NCBI RefSeq assembly: GCF_023715845.1
Contig: NZ_JAMBOR010000010.1
Location: 1-64,000, forward strand
Direction: 5' to 3'
Length of the DNA: 64,000 bases
From: Fictibacillus phosphorivorans
GTDB lineage: Bacteria > Bacillota > Bacilli > Bacillales > Fictibacillaceae
The position numbers and the translations under genes are program-made. Below, in pieces: positions 1 through 8,573 of this stretch. The first letter of the stretch is position 1, and each line of letters opens with the position of its first letter. The notes beneath the pieces are model-generated. The model was not told the origin of the DNA. It did not search any database and saw only the letters and a program-made list of their open reading frames with translations.

Positions 1-87
1 CAATACATAAAGTATTATAATGAAGAGCGAATTCAAGAAAAATTAGGCTACCACACTCCAATCGAATTTGGAAGTATGGCAGCCTAA
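1..87 (+). mobile_element. IS3-family transposase OrfB, C-terminal end (cut by window start)
   Basis: The first 87 bases read in frame 1 as the last 28 residues of an IS3/IS150-type transposase. The stretch NEERIQEKLGYHTPIEF followed by a short tail is the familiar end of the DDE integrase domain of OrfB. The gene starts left of the window, so its completeness cannot be judged. The sequence just after the stop (about 95-128) may hold the right terminal repeat of the element, but without the left end I cannot define it. Confidence 0.8.
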
Positions 88-150
88 CAGGTGTTTTATT
101 ATTGTCTCAATTGACTAAGTCAGTCTACAATCCCGGCTTTTTTATTTCAT

Positions 151-711
151 TTAAAATTTGTTTACATCACTTTGTTTTTTCTCATAGGAACTGGAATCCG
201 TTCCTGTCATTGTTCGGGGTTTGACTACAGCAGTTGTATTCGTAGAAGATTGCGTGCTGTATCCGTCTTTTTCAGCTTCCACTTTTGCTTCGTCGATCGC
301 TGATTTCGTCTCTTTCTTAGCATCTTTAATCGTATTTTTAGCTTCTTGCAATTTTTGACGGGCAGAAACTGACATGCTGCTCGATTTGTCCTTCATGTTA
401 TCAACAGCATCTTTTGCGTCCATCGTTCCAAGCTTAGCTTTTAACATGGTTTCATCTTTCTTTTGCATGGTACGTTCTTTTAGCTTTATCGACGTATCAC
501 GTAAATCGTTTCTGAACTCATTCCCTTTTTTGGGGGCATATAATAGTGCTGCTGCAGCACCTACTAAACCTCCTACTACTAAACCTGTTCTGAATCTAGA
601 ACTAGACCCTTTTTGGTGATTATTCGTTTTTTCGCGTGTTTGGAAATCAGAATGGGTAAACACCGGCTCTGCTGTTGTCGTATGTTGATTGTAGTTATTT
701 TCGTTATGCAT
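151..711 (-). CDS. YtxH-domain protein
   Basis: A 186-residue protein with a polar N-terminus, one glycine/alanine-rich hydrophobic segment (about residues 43-62, RTGLVVGGLVGAAAALLYAP) followed by KKG, which is the signature of the YtxH family. The rest is a highly charged, lysine- and alanine-rich helical tail resembling LEA-like stress proteins. YtxH-family proteins are general-stress membrane-associated proteins of unknown biochemical role. I chose the ATG at 711: AGGAGG lies 8 bases upstream, whereas a TTG at 717 would be too close. It lies downstream of ydjO on the same strand but is separated from it by two hairpins. Confidence 0.85.
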   Translation of the reverse strand: MHNENNYNQHTTTAEPVFTHSDFQTREKTNNHQKGSSSRFRTGLVVGGLVGAAAALLYAPKKGNEFRNDLRDTSIKLKERTMQKKDETMLKAKLGTMDAKDAVDNMKDKSSSMSVSARQKLQEAKNTIKDAKKETKSAIDEAKVEAEKDGYSTQSSTNTTAVVKPRTMTGTDSSSYEKKQSDVNKF

Positions 712-769
712 AATCAATTCCTCCTTTTTTGCTTGTATAAAAAACGTACCCGGTTGGATAGGAAAATAA

Positions 770-809
770 ACAAAAACACCCTGGACCGGTAGTTCGGTTC
801 AAGGTGTTT
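770..809 (-). terminator. Rho-independent terminator or hairpin downstream of ydjO
   Basis: AAACACC at 774-780 pairs with GGTGTTT at 803-809, with further pairing inside, and is followed on the minus strand by a T-rich run. It is the second hairpin after ydjO. Confidence 0.7.
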
Positions 810-825
810 GTCCAAAAAGAGGCAT

Positions 826-849
826 AGAAAAAGCCGGGATCTACCCGGC
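826..849 (-). terminator. Rho-independent terminator of ydjO
   Basis: GCCGGG and CCCGGC (833-849) form a six-pair stem with a five-base loop, followed on the minus strand by TTTTT. It lies just after the ydjO stop codon. Confidence 0.85.
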
Positions 850-867
850 CGGTTTCTATTTATTTCA

Positions 868-1056
868 TTAACTCTTAAGTTCAGGAAGCATCCGAATTTC
901 CTCATTCATGGATGATTTGCAGATGGGGCATTGAGGTTCTTTTTGCAAAGAAAAGTCAGCGCGCATCCAGCATGAGCAGCCTTCGCTCGAGCAAGCCCAC
1001 ACCTTCGTTTCCACGTCTGGAATCGGCTCAGCAGGTTGTTTTGAAAAAAAAGCCAT
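868..1056 (-). CDS. ydjO: Cold-inducible YdjO-family zinc-ribbon-like small protein
   Basis: A 62-residue protein with VWACSSEGCSCWMR, then CPICKSSM and the end motif RMLPEL. These match the YdjO family, a small Firmicute protein reported as cold-inducible in B. subtilis. The cysteines (C-x4-C-x-C and C-x2-C) suggest a metal-binding ribbon; this is inference. The start ATG at 1056 follows AAGGGGG at normal spacing. It is probably monocistronic, ending in the hairpin at 826-849. Its molecular role is unknown. Confidence 0.85.
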   Translation of the reverse strand: MAFFSKQPAEPIPDVETKVWACSSEGCSCWMRADFSLQKEPQCPICKSSMNEEIRMLPELKS

Positions 1057-1123
1057 AGATATCCCCCTTTTCTGTTCTACTTATAGTATACGCCTAAAAG
1101 AGGAAAAATATGTATCATTTTGA

Positions 1124-2077
1124 TTACATATTGAAAATAACTTCATTTTTAGCTGAAATCTCTTTTGCCCAACGAGCGTGGATCATTTTGATTTCATGGG
1201 GTGAATGGATGGTGATATCTGATTTTAAGAACCATAAATAGTCTGCTATTTTGTTGATATGATTCAATAGAACACGACCCTTGAGCATGATTGTGCCATC
1301 ATCAACTTTCACGATGAACTGTTTTAAAAAAGGATGTGAGACGCAGTAATCCGTTTTATGAGGTGCAATCTCAGCTACGAGTTCCAAATAAGAACGCGGC
1401 GTTATTTTCGCAGCCCAGTTATGTATGGTGATAGCAGTAAAGTCTTTAGTATCCATCGGTTCATAATTGATTACAGCTTGGTGGATATCCGATAGATTAA
1501 ATACATGAAAGTCGTTGAGGGAATAGCAATAAGCCGGGCAGAACCACTCTCTATCCTCATTGTATATTCCAATAGGCTGAATATTAGAGTATATGTTAGA
1601 CCCTTCGACATGATAAAGAACGGTTACAATCTTTTGTTTCATTGCCGCTTCGAGCATTACTGGCGCATGCAAACTTTCTTTAGGAAGGGGGAAATGGACA
1701 GCTAGGCGTTTTTGAACGTGTCTCCATTTTTCCTTCGCATCTGCTGGCAAGTAATGAAGAAGTTTTGTAGAGGCAGACCTGCTTTGAACTTGATAAGGAA
1801 AACTTTCAGCTTCATAGGCGTGAAGGGCAAAAAGTATGGAAGAGGCTTCCATTTCTGTGAAACCAATTGGTGGAAGGATCCTGTCGTCTTCAATCCGATA
1901 TCCGCCATGTGGACCAAATTCTGAAACGATCGGCAATCCCATCTCCATGAGTCTTAATAGATCACGCTGTATCGTACGGGTAGATACTTGAAATTCTACC
2001 GCTAATTCTTTTAACGTAAAGTGCTTTTTAGTATTAATAGATAGTAATAGTCTTTCTAATCTTTTTATCTTTGCCAT
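1124..2077 (-). CDS. HTH/WYL-domain transcriptional regulator
   Basis: A 317-residue regulator. Residues about 1-60 form a DeoR/HTH_11-type helix-turn-helix (TLKELAVEFQVSTRTIQRDL). The middle and C-terminal parts match the WYL and WCX domains of the YafY family (FGPHGGYRIEDDRILPPIGFTE just after the HTH is typical). WYL domains are thought to sense small ligands or nucleic-acid cues; the regulon here is unknown. The ATG at 2077 is preceded by AGGGGT. No adjacent target gene is evident, so it may be autoregulated or act at a distance. Confidence 0.85.
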   Translation of the reverse strand: MAKIKRLERLLLSINTKKHFTLKELAVEFQVSTRTIQRDLLRLMEMGLPIVSEFGPHGGYRIEDDRILPPIGFTEMEASSILFALHAYEAESFPYQVQSRSASTKLLHYLPADAKEKWRHVQKRLAVHFPLPKESLHAPVMLEAAMKQKIVTVLYHVEGSNIYSNIQPIGIYNEDREWFCPAYCYSLNDFHVFNLSDIHQAVINYEPMDTKDFTAITIHNWAAKITPRSYLELVAEIAPHKTDYCVSHPFLKQFIVKVDDGTIMLKGRVLLNHINKIADYLWFLKSDITIHSPHEIKMIHARWAKEISAKNEVIFNM

Positions 2078-2179
2078 ATTTGACCCCTATTTGTGTATTC
2101 AAACTTTTGTACGACTCACTGTTTTTTATATCGTACAAAATTAGGGATATGTTAGGTTTTTTACAGAATATAGTAAAAA

Positions 2180-2215
2180 TAAAAATAACACGCTATCTTT
2201 TTATGATAGCGTGTT
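2180..2215 (-). terminator. Terminator of the MarR gene
   Basis: AACACGCTATC (2187-2197) and GATAGCGTGTT (2205-2215) are perfectly complementary. The stem is followed on the minus strand by a T-rich run. Confidence 0.85.
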
Positions 2216-2280
2216 GCTTATATAGTATGTAAAATAGTAAAACTAAACTGTGAATAGTAGTAAGGGCAGTTGATTGATAA

Positions 2281-2721
2281 TTAGTTCTTGACGATTGAGG
2301 AAAGATGCTCGACACATTCAACCATATCTGCCAGCTGTTTTTCTGTAAGCTGGGACATGTACTTTAATAGAACGCCATTTCTCTTTTCTTGAATCATTCC
2401 AAAAGCTTCTAAACCAGCTTGATTGAGATGAACATAAACGATTCGGCGATCTAACTCTGAACGATACCGGTCGACTAATCCTCGTTTAACAAGTCGGTCG
2501 ATAATGACGGTAGTTGCACTTGCACGAACCTTCATAGCATCAGCAATTTCAGAAACCGTCCATTTTTCACGTGTAGAAAGTGTCTTTAAAATTTGAAATT
2601 GAGTAGAGGTGATCTCTTCCTCTTCCCAGATCTCAGGTTTTAAAACGTCCATGATTTCTGCTAATGCCTGATCTATCCGTTCGACATCCAATAATATATT
2701 TCTACTTTCTGCCACTTTCAC
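2281..2721 (-). CDS. MarR-family transcriptional regulator
   Basis: A 146-residue winged-helix repressor. TSTQFQILKTLSTREKWTVSEIADAMKVRASATTVIIDRLVKRGLVDR is interrupted only by normal helix turns, and the wing RSELDRRIVYVHLN is typical of MarR proteins. They usually repress neighbouring efflux or stress genes on binding a phenolic or oxidant ligand. Here no partner gene is adjacent on the same strand; DegV is divergent. The GTG start at 2721 is supported by GGAGG seven bases upstream. Confidence 0.85.
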   Translation of the reverse strand: MKVAESRNILLDVERIDQALAEIMDVLKPEIWEEEEITSTQFQILKTLSTREKWTVSEIADAMKVRASATTVIIDRLVKRGLVDRYRSELDRRIVYVHLNQAGLEAFGMIQEKRNGVLLKYMSQLTEKQLADMVECVEHLSSIVKN

Positions 2722-2946
2722 AGTACTGCCTCCTTAGCTTACATCATTCCTATTTTAATATAAATTTCCGATAAGTTCCATTAAAATGTAGTATAAAGTA
2801 TCTAGTTCCCAATGTGTATCACTAAGGTAGTATTTAAACTATTGAAATATAGAATAATTTTGCCATAAAAATATATTATGGTCTGAAAAGAGGATTTCTT
2901 TTCTTAATATCTAATAGAAGAAAGAGAGAAAAAAGGGGGAAAACAG

Positions 2947-3789
2947 ATGGCGCGTATTGCTTGGATTACAGACAGTACAAGCTGCATTACACAAGAAGAA
3001 GCAAAGCAGCTTGGCATACATATTGTCCCTGTTTCGGTCATTATGGGCGAAGAAGTATATAAGGATGGTGTGGATATCACACCAGCTGAATTCTATGAAA
3101 GAATGGAAATGATGCCGGACCTTCCGAAAACAAGCCAGCCAACCGTCGGTGAGTTTTCTGATTTTTATGAAGTGCTAAAACTTGACTATGACTGTGGAAT
3201 CGCCGTACATATTTCAGAAAAATTCAGCGGAACGATTAATGGGTCAAGGATAGGTGCAGAGATGGCAGATTTTCCTATACATATTGTGGATTCAAAAATC
3301 ACTTCTGAAGCGATGAAGCAGCTCATTTTAAAAGGGAAGAGATTAGAAGATGAAGGACTTGATCCGGAAGTGATCGCTGAACGATTAAGAGGATCTGCAG
3401 CCAACGTTAAGGGATATGTATGTATTGGCAATCTAGAGCAGCTGAGACGCGGAGGCAGATTATCGGGTGCAAGTTTCCTCGTTGGGAACCTTCTGCAGAT
3501 CAAGCCTATTCTGACTTTTGAGGACGGATCTTTAGTGCCTTTTGAAAAAATACGGACGTTAAAAAAAGCGCAGTCGCGTGTTCTTGAACTTTTTGAAGAA
3601 GCGGCATCTCAAAAATCTGTAAACGGAGTGAGTGTCGTTTATAGCGGGTCTTCTGAAAAAGCAGAAGATTGGCTGCATCTGTTAAAAGAAAAATATCCAG
3701 ACCTTACGATTAATCTTGGTCAGCTCAGCCCAGCGATCGGCGTGCATGTCGGAGCAGGTACACTTGGAATCCTTTGGTTTGAAGAATAA
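2947..3789 (+). CDS. DegV-family fatty-acid-binding protein (FakB type)
   Basis: A 280-residue DegV protein. The N-terminal domain opens with IAWITDSTSCI and continues with PKTSQPTVGEF; the C-terminal domain has LRRGGRLSG and the end motif IGVHVGAGTLGI. These positions form the fatty-acid pocket in characterised DegV/FakB proteins, which present fatty acids to the kinase FakA for phosphorylation and entry into phospholipid synthesis. No fakA is in view. The ATG at 2947 is preceded by AAAGGGGGA. It is transcribed away from the MarR gene and ends at a palindromic terminator shared with the convergent permease. Confidence 0.9.
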   Translation: MARIAWITDSTSCITQEEAKQLGIHIVPVSVIMGEEVYKDGVDITPAEFYERMEMMPDLPKTSQPTVGEFSDFYEVLKLDYDCGIAVHISEKFSGTINGSRIGAEMADFPIHIVDSKITSEAMKQLILKGKRLEDEGLDPEVIAERLRGSAANVKGYVCIGNLEQLRRGGRLSGASFLVGNLLQIKPILTFEDGSLVPFEKIRTLKKAQSRVLELFEEAASQKSVNGVSVVYSGSSEKAEDWLHLLKEKYPDLTINLGQLSPAIGVHVGAGTLGILWFEE

Positions 3790-3816
3790 GTTTCATCTTA
3801 AAAAAGTGTAAAAAGT

Positions 3817-3852
3817 AACAGGGGACAGACCCGGGTCTGTCCCCTGTTTTTT
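3817..3852. terminator. Bidirectional terminator made of a perfect 32-bp palindrome
   Basis: AACAGGGGACAGACCC is followed directly by its exact reverse complement (3817-3848) and then by T residues. It lies between the convergent DegV and TSUP genes. The GGGGACAGACCC core recurs at 29127-29153, so it is also a repeat-family member. Confidence 0.85.
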
Positions 3853-3854
3853 GA

Positions 3855-4718
3855 TTATGATTTTTTGCGAACTGCTGCGATGATCAGCATGAGCCACATA
3901 AATAGCAATGGAAGCAAATATTCCAATTCCTGAAACAATTCCAACGAATAAAACTCTTTTAAAATGGTGCGGAGATTTGTCAGGATAATAAGACCGCCCG
4001 CAAGTACGCCTAATAATGCAGGTTTTATACGCTTAACAAGCCATGCGGCAAATGGAGCTGCTATAACACCGCCGACCATCATAGCAAGTACGATCTGCCA
4101 GTAAAGGGACTCCCATCCAAAGAACAGAAAGAACCCGATTGATGCAGACAGGGACACCGCGAATTCGCTAAAGTTAACAGTACCGATAGCTGTATTTGGT
4201 GTAAGATGTCTTTGTGTCAGAAGCAGTGGTGTTGTAAGAGGACCCCAACCCCCACCTCCAGAGGCATCTAAGAATCCAGCTACAAGTCCAACAGGTCTAT
4301 AAAAAGTCTTCTTTTTAGTGGGCACTTCTTCCGGAACAGGCACCAATGTGATCTTTAACAGTAAAAATCTTAAAATAACATAGATTCCTAATCCTAGTAA
4401 AAATATAGAGATGTATGGTTTGATGATGACTGATGGTATATAACTCAAAAAAGCCGCGCCTGAAAATGCACCAATCGCTCCTGGCAGTACGAGCTTTTTC
4501 ACAATTTTTAAATCAACATTTCCAAACTTGAAATGAGAGTATCCAGAAGCCGCTGATGTTACGACTTCGGCCAGGTGAACAGAAGCTGATGCCATCGCCG
4601 GAGATAGTCCTACCATTAAGAGTAACGTTGTTGACGTCACACCGTAGGCCATTCCCAGTGATCCATCGATCAGCTGTGCCACGAGACCAATTAAAGCAAG
4701 CACAATAATTTTTTTCAC
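3855..4718 (-). CDS. TSUP-family (TauE/SafE) anion permease
   Basis: A 287-residue membrane protein with about eight hydrophobic segments in two halves, as usual for the TSUP/TauE/SafE family, which exports or imports sulfite, sulfoacetate or other sulfur-containing anions. The segment GLVAGFLDASGGGGWGPLTTPLLL is the family's conserved second-repeat motif. The GTG start at 4718 follows GGAGGAGAATAC. The substrate cannot be assigned; no sulfur-metabolism gene is next to it. Its 3' end meets the DegV gene at the palindromic terminator. Confidence 0.85.
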   Translation of the reverse strand: MKKIIVLALIGLVAQLIDGSLGMAYGVTSTTLLLMVGLSPAMASASVHLAEVVTSAASGYSHFKFGNVDLKIVKKLVLPGAIGAFSGAAFLSYIPSVIIKPYISIFLLGLGIYVILRFLLLKITLVPVPEEVPTKKKTFYRPVGLVAGFLDASGGGGWGPLTTPLLLTQRHLTPNTAIGTVNFSEFAVSLSASIGFFLFFGWESLYWQIVLAMMVGGVIAAPFAAWLVKRIKPALLGVLAGGLIILTNLRTILKEFYSLELFQELEYLLPLLFMWLMLIIAAVRKKS

Positions 4719-4967
4719 GTATTCTCCTCCAATTAAACCGGTATCTTATAAACTATGTGGACAACCGTGAATTGGTTCATGTAAAAGACTGTGAAAAAAA
4801 GTATCCTTATAAAATAGATAAAACATCGTTAAAAGATGATTAAATAATTGTTTTTTTGGTCATTTTTCGATAAGGTAGTAGACAGTGTAGCAAGTAAAGG
4901 TTAAGAGCCTTTATTTTGTGTAATAATACAAAAAGTACGAAATACATAAAATGGAGTGATATGAACA

Positions 4968-5864
4968 ATGGAAATCGGATTGATCGGCCTAGGGAAAATG
5001 GGCTTTAATATGGCATTGAACATGAACGATAAAGGGTACACCGTTATCGCTACTGATGTAAACAAAGACACTGTAAAAGAGATTTCAGAACAAGGTGTAA
5101 AAGGTGTAGAGTCCGTAGAAGAACTGGCAAATTCATTCTCAGGAAGAAAAGCGGTTATCCTTCTAGTTCCTGCAGGTGAGATTGTTGACCAAGTCATCAA
5201 TGAACTTAAAACTCATCTGACTGAAGGGGATATTATCGTTGATGCTGGAAACTCCATGTACAAGGATACACTTCGTCGTTACGAAGAATTAAAAGCAGAC
5301 GGTATTCACTTTGTGGATGTTGGAACGAGCGGCGGAACGGATGGAGCACGCTACGGTCTTTGTGCAATGATGGGTGGAGATGACGATGCGGTAAATTATC
5401 TAGCTCCTCTATATGAGAAGATTTGTGTGGAAAAAGGATTCTTAATCACAGGCCGCGCAGGATCTGGTCATTTCTTAAAGATGGTTCATAACGGAATCGA
5501 GTACGGAATGATGCAAGCAATTGGTGAAGGATTTGAAATTCTGGATAAGAGTGATTTCGATTATGACTATGAAGCTGTTTCTCGAGTATGGAACAACGGT
5601 TCTGTTATCAGAAGCTGGCTCATCGAATTGATGGAGAACGCATTCAGCAAGCAGCCTAACCTGGAAGATATCCGTGGTGTTATGAACTCTTCAGGTGAAG
5701 GGATCTGGACGGTTGAAGCTGCACTTGATTATCAGGCTTCAGCTCCAGTTATCGCGCTTTCTCAATTCATGCGTTTCCGTTCATTAGAAGATGACACGTT
5801 CCATGGTAAGGTCGTTGCTGCGCTTCGTAATGAGTTCGGCGGACATGCTGTGGTAAAAAAATAA
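4968..5864 (+). CDS. Short-type 6-phosphogluconate dehydrogenase (decarboxylating)
   Basis: A 298-residue protein with an N-terminal Rossmann domain (IGLIGLGKMGFNMALNM, residues 3-19), the 6PGDH substrate motif DVGTSGG (about 117-123), and GSGHFLKMVHNGIEYGMMQ with the catalytic lysine and HNGIEYG. At about 300 residues it is the short class, like B. subtilis YqeC, rather than the 470-residue GndA/GntZ enzymes. The short class is often NAD-linked; that is family knowledge. It oxidises 6-phosphogluconate to ribulose 5-phosphate and CO2. It stands alone with its own terminator. Confidence 0.88.
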   Translation: MEIGLIGLGKMGFNMALNMNDKGYTVIATDVNKDTVKEISEQGVKGVESVEELANSFSGRKAVILLVPAGEIVDQVINELKTHLTEGDIIVDAGNSMYKDTLRRYEELKADGIHFVDVGTSGGTDGARYGLCAMMGGDDDAVNYLAPLYEKICVEKGFLITGRAGSGHFLKMVHNGIEYGMMQAIGEGFEILDKSDFDYDYEAVSRVWNNGSVIRSWLIELMENAFSKQPNLEDIRGVMNSSGEGIWTVEAALDYQASAPVIALSQFMRFRSLEDDTFHGKVVAALRNEFGGHAVVKK

Positions 5865-5882
5865 TTCTATAGTTTTTCGTTT

Positions 5883-5922
5883 AAAGACCTCTGTTCTAGG
5901 GTAAAAAAGCAGAGGTCTTTTA
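5883..5922 (+). terminator. Terminator of the 6-phosphogluconate dehydrogenase gene
   Basis: AAAGACCTCTG (5883-5893) pairs with CAGAGGTCTTT (5910-5920), followed by T residues. Confidence 0.85.
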
Positions 5923-5954
5923 CTATGTTGTGGTTTTTCAAGGTTGTTTATTGA

Positions 5955-6042
5955 AAGTAGTTGATTTACGCTCCAGATGTTCGCGGAAAGTGGGTTACAT
6001 GGGGCGAACGTGTAACAGATTAAAAGAACACGTACCGTAAAA
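5955..6042. repeat. Fused ends of two interspersed repeats
   Basis: Bases 5955-6003 (TAGTTGATTTACGCTCCAGA and following) resemble, in reverse orientation, the GC-rich repeat at 14560 and 37840. Bases 6004-6042 are the conserved end core (GCGAACGTGTAAC ... AACACGTACCGTAAAA) of the TGAGCG-array element found at 17108, 28558 and 37555. The array itself is missing here, so this copy is truncated. No gene is seen between 5923 and 6144. Confidence 0.75.
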
Positions 6043-6144
6043 ATTATTGAGATGTTTAGTCTGAAAAAAACTGAATTCGATCAGCGTAAAATCACTTAAT
6101 AAACATATACTATCAATGACCTGAAAGGGATAGGAGTTTTGATT

Positions 6145-6663
6145 ATGGAAAGCAAATATGTACACGAGTCACGCACCGTTAAATCTTCAGTTGTCCTGCC
6201 TCCTGATACCAACAATCATGGAACGCTTTTTGGCGGAAAGCTTATGGCCTATATCGATGATGTTGCTGCAATTGCAGCTATTCGTCATGCACGCAAACAT
6301 GTTGTGACTGCTTCAACGGATTCGGTTGATTTTCTGGAACCGATCAAAGAAGGATACTCGGTTTGTTTAGAGTCATTCGTAACTTGGACGAAAACCACTT
6401 CGATGGAGGTTTTCGTTAAAGTAATTGCTGAGAACCTTTTAACCGGAGAGCGAAAAGTCTGCGCGGTTTCTTTTTTAACTTTTGTAGCCTTAGGAGAGGA
6501 TGGGAAACCTACTCCTGTGCCAAAAGTCATACCTGAAACAGAGGAAGAAAAATGGCTGCATGAACATGCCCCGGAACGAGCGGTAGCGAGGAAAAAACGT
6601 CGGGAAGAAAGCAAAAAACTAGCAAAAGAATTCGGTGTAAAAAAGCCTTGGGAAACCATCTGA
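6145..6663 (+). CDS. Acyl-CoA thioesterase, hotdog fold (YkhA type)
   Basis: A 172-residue single hotdog-domain protein. NNHGTLFGGKLMAYIDDVAAIAA (residues about 22-44) carries the N/G-x-x-FGG motif and aspartate of YkhA/BACH-type acyl-CoA hydrolases, and DSVDFLEPIKEG is the second conserved strand. It hydrolyses acyl-CoA to free acid and CoA in the cytosol. The C-terminus (about 130-172) is a charged helical tail. The ATG at 6145 has AGGAG eight bases upstream; the TTG at 6139 is too close to that site. Single gene followed by strong hairpins. Confidence 0.87.
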   Translation: MESKYVHESRTVKSSVVLPPDTNNHGTLFGGKLMAYIDDVAAIAAIRHARKHVVTASTDSVDFLEPIKEGYSVCLESFVTWTKTTSMEVFVKVIAENLLTGERKVCAVSFLTFVALGEDGKPTPVPKVIPETEEEKWLHEHAPERAVARKKRREESKKLAKEFGVKKPWETI

Positions 6664-6794
6664 GCATTAAGATATATTTTTAAAAATTTATAGATGTTAA
6701 GATTCGCAAAATGAGAATAAGGTGATATAATAAAGATAACCTTTTTCCAGCCAGGGATACAGAACCCTGGCATTCATCTTGTTAAATTGTTTGA

Positions 6795-6834
6795 AGCCCC
6801 TAATTCGTTTATAAAACGAATTAGGGGCTTTTTT
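6795..6834 (+). terminator. Terminator downstream of the thioesterase gene
   Basis: AGCCCCTAATTCGTTT and its complement AAACGAATTAGGGGCT enclose a tiny loop and are followed by TTTTT. A second smaller hairpin (GCCAGGG/CCCTGGC) lies at 6750-6771. Confidence 0.9.
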
Positions 6835-6908
6835 GTGTACTTCATTTTACATAACCATGGTCTATTCCGTAAATGATAAGAAAAGATTGGAAAAAAGGCG
6901 GATGGTTT

Positions 6909-8573
6909 ATGCGGAATAGAAGAAAACGCCCTGTTATCAAAACACATAAAAAGTTATCTGAACTGGTTGCAGAGAAAAAAGCTGGCGAACGTTCTTCTTT
7001 TCAAGTTTCTTCTGAAGCTGATGACTACAAAAGTCAGGAAAAACAAGTGAAAGAAGGAGAATTAAGCCCGTCTTTAGAGTTTAATGTTTCGAGAATTAAC
7101 AAACTTCTTGGCAATCCAACGGATCTTATTATACGGGAATTCGAATTTGAACTGGAACAAAAAGTAACAGCAACCCTTATGTACCTTGAAGAGATGAACG
7201 ACACACAGCTTTTAAGTGAATTTATTTTAGAACCTCTGATGAACCTTTCATCGGAAAAACAATCATCACCTGTTCCTGTAGGACATGCCCTTCATTACAT
7301 CAAACAAAACGCTTTAGCTCTTGGTAAAGTTCAAGATGTTGAGACAGAAGAAGAACTGCTTGAGGCACTACTTGCCGGGCTTAGTATTTTATTAATTGAA
7401 GGGAACAAGAAAGGTCTAAAGTTGGGAACAACCGGCGGAAAGATGAGGAATATTGAAGAGCCGGCATCTGAAGTAGTCATCCGTGGTCCAAGAGAAGCTT
7501 TCACCGAATCCATAAAAACAAACCTTTCCTTAATCCGAAGAAAAGTTAAATCTCCAGATCTAAGAGTTGAAAGGTTTGAAGTCGGTGAGATCACAAAAAC
7601 AGACCTTGCCATTGTTTATTTAGAAAACATCGTAAATCCTTTGATCGTTAAAGAGATAAAAGAAAGAATCGAACAAGTGAAAACGGATGGAGTGCTAGAA
7701 ACGGGCCAGCTTGAAGAGTTCATACAAGACGAGACGGTTACCGTTTTTCCGCAAGTTATGAGTACAGAAAGACCTGATGTTGTGGTAGGAAACTTATTAG
7801 AAGGACGAGTGGGCATCCTTGTGAACGGAACCCCTTTCTCTCTCATCGCCCCTGCACAATTTATCCAGTTCTTTCAATCATCAGAAGACTACTACATGAG
7901 ATACGACATCAGTACCTTTTTGAGAATACTTCGTTTTTCCGTTTTTATTATTTCATTGATTGCACCGTCTATTTATATCGCACTAACAACCTTTCACCAG
8001 GCAATGATTCCAACTACTTTACTCTTTGGAATCGCGGCTCAGCGTGAAGGAGTTCCTTTCCCGGCTATAGCGGAGGCACTAGTCATGGAGATAACCTTTG
8101 AGATTCTGCGTGAAGCAGGGATTCGTATGCCGCGTGCTGTTGGGGTAGCTGTATCGATCGTTGGTGCGCTCGTTTTAGGGCAGGCCGCTGTTCAGGCAGG
8201 TCTAGTCTCTCCTGCAATGGTCATTGTTGTTGGGATCACAGCTGTTGCAAGTTTCGCGATTCCTTCTTTTGCTGTCGCAACATCCGCTCGTTTACTGCGT
8301 TTTCCACTGATGATCATATCGTCTATCTTTGGTTTTTATGGGTTAACGCTTGGGCTTATCGTAATCGTGGCTCATTTAACGAGTCTGCGATCATTTGGGG
8401 TTCCTTATTTAAGTCCTTTTGCACCAATCCAAATACAAGACTTAAAGGACAGCTTATTGCGGTATCCTATTTCTCACTTATTTAAACGTCCCGTAAACCT
8501 GGCAAAGCAAAACGCAACTCGTACTGATCCTTATCAAGTTAAGAAAAAGAGAGAGGAGGAAACAACGAGATGA
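6909..8573 (+). CDS. Spore germinant receptor subunit A (GerA family)
   Basis: A 554-residue GerA-type subunit: a large polar N-terminal domain (about 1-320), then about five membrane segments starting near LRILRFSVFIISLIAPSIYI, then a basic tail. Family motifs include VVIRGPREAFTESIKTNLSLIRRK and RMPRAVGVAVSIVGALVLGQAAV. In the spore inner membrane, A, B and C subunits form the nutrient receptor that triggers germination. I chose the ATG at 6909 because AAGGCGG lies seven bases upstream; an ATG at 6873 lacks a good site. It is the first gene of an operon in A-C-B order, as in gerK and yfkQRT of B. subtilis. The germinant is unknown. Confidence 0.92.
   Translation: MRNRRKRPVIKTHKKLSELVAEKKAGERSSFQVSSEADDYKSQEKQVKEGELSPSLEFNVSRINKLLGNPTDLIIREFEFELEQKVTATLMYLEEMNDTQLLSEFILEPLMNLSSEKQSSPVPVGHALHYIKQNALALGKVQDVETEEELLEALLAGLSILLIEGNKKGLKLGTTGGKMRNIEEPASEVVIRGPREAFTESIKTNLSLIRRKVKSPDLRVERFEVGEITKTDLAIVYLENIVNPLIVKEIKERIEQVKTDGVLETGQLEEFIQDETVTVFPQVMSTERPDVVVGNLLEGRVGILVNGTPFSLIAPAQFIQFFQSSEDYYMRYDISTFLRILRFSVFIISLIAPSIYIALTTFHQAMIPTTLLFGIAAQREGVPFPAIAEALVMEITFEILREAGIRMPRAVGVAVSIVGALVLGQAAVQAGLVSPAMVIVVGITAVASFAIPSFAVATSARLLRFPLMIISSIFGFYGLTLGLIVIVAHLTSLRSFGVPYLSPFAPIQIQDLKDSLLRYPISHLFKRPVNLAKQNATRTDPYQVKKKREEETTR

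Noticed and set aside
95-128. Right inverted repeat of the IS3-type element
   Set aside because: Plausible position, but without the left end the repeat cannot be defined.
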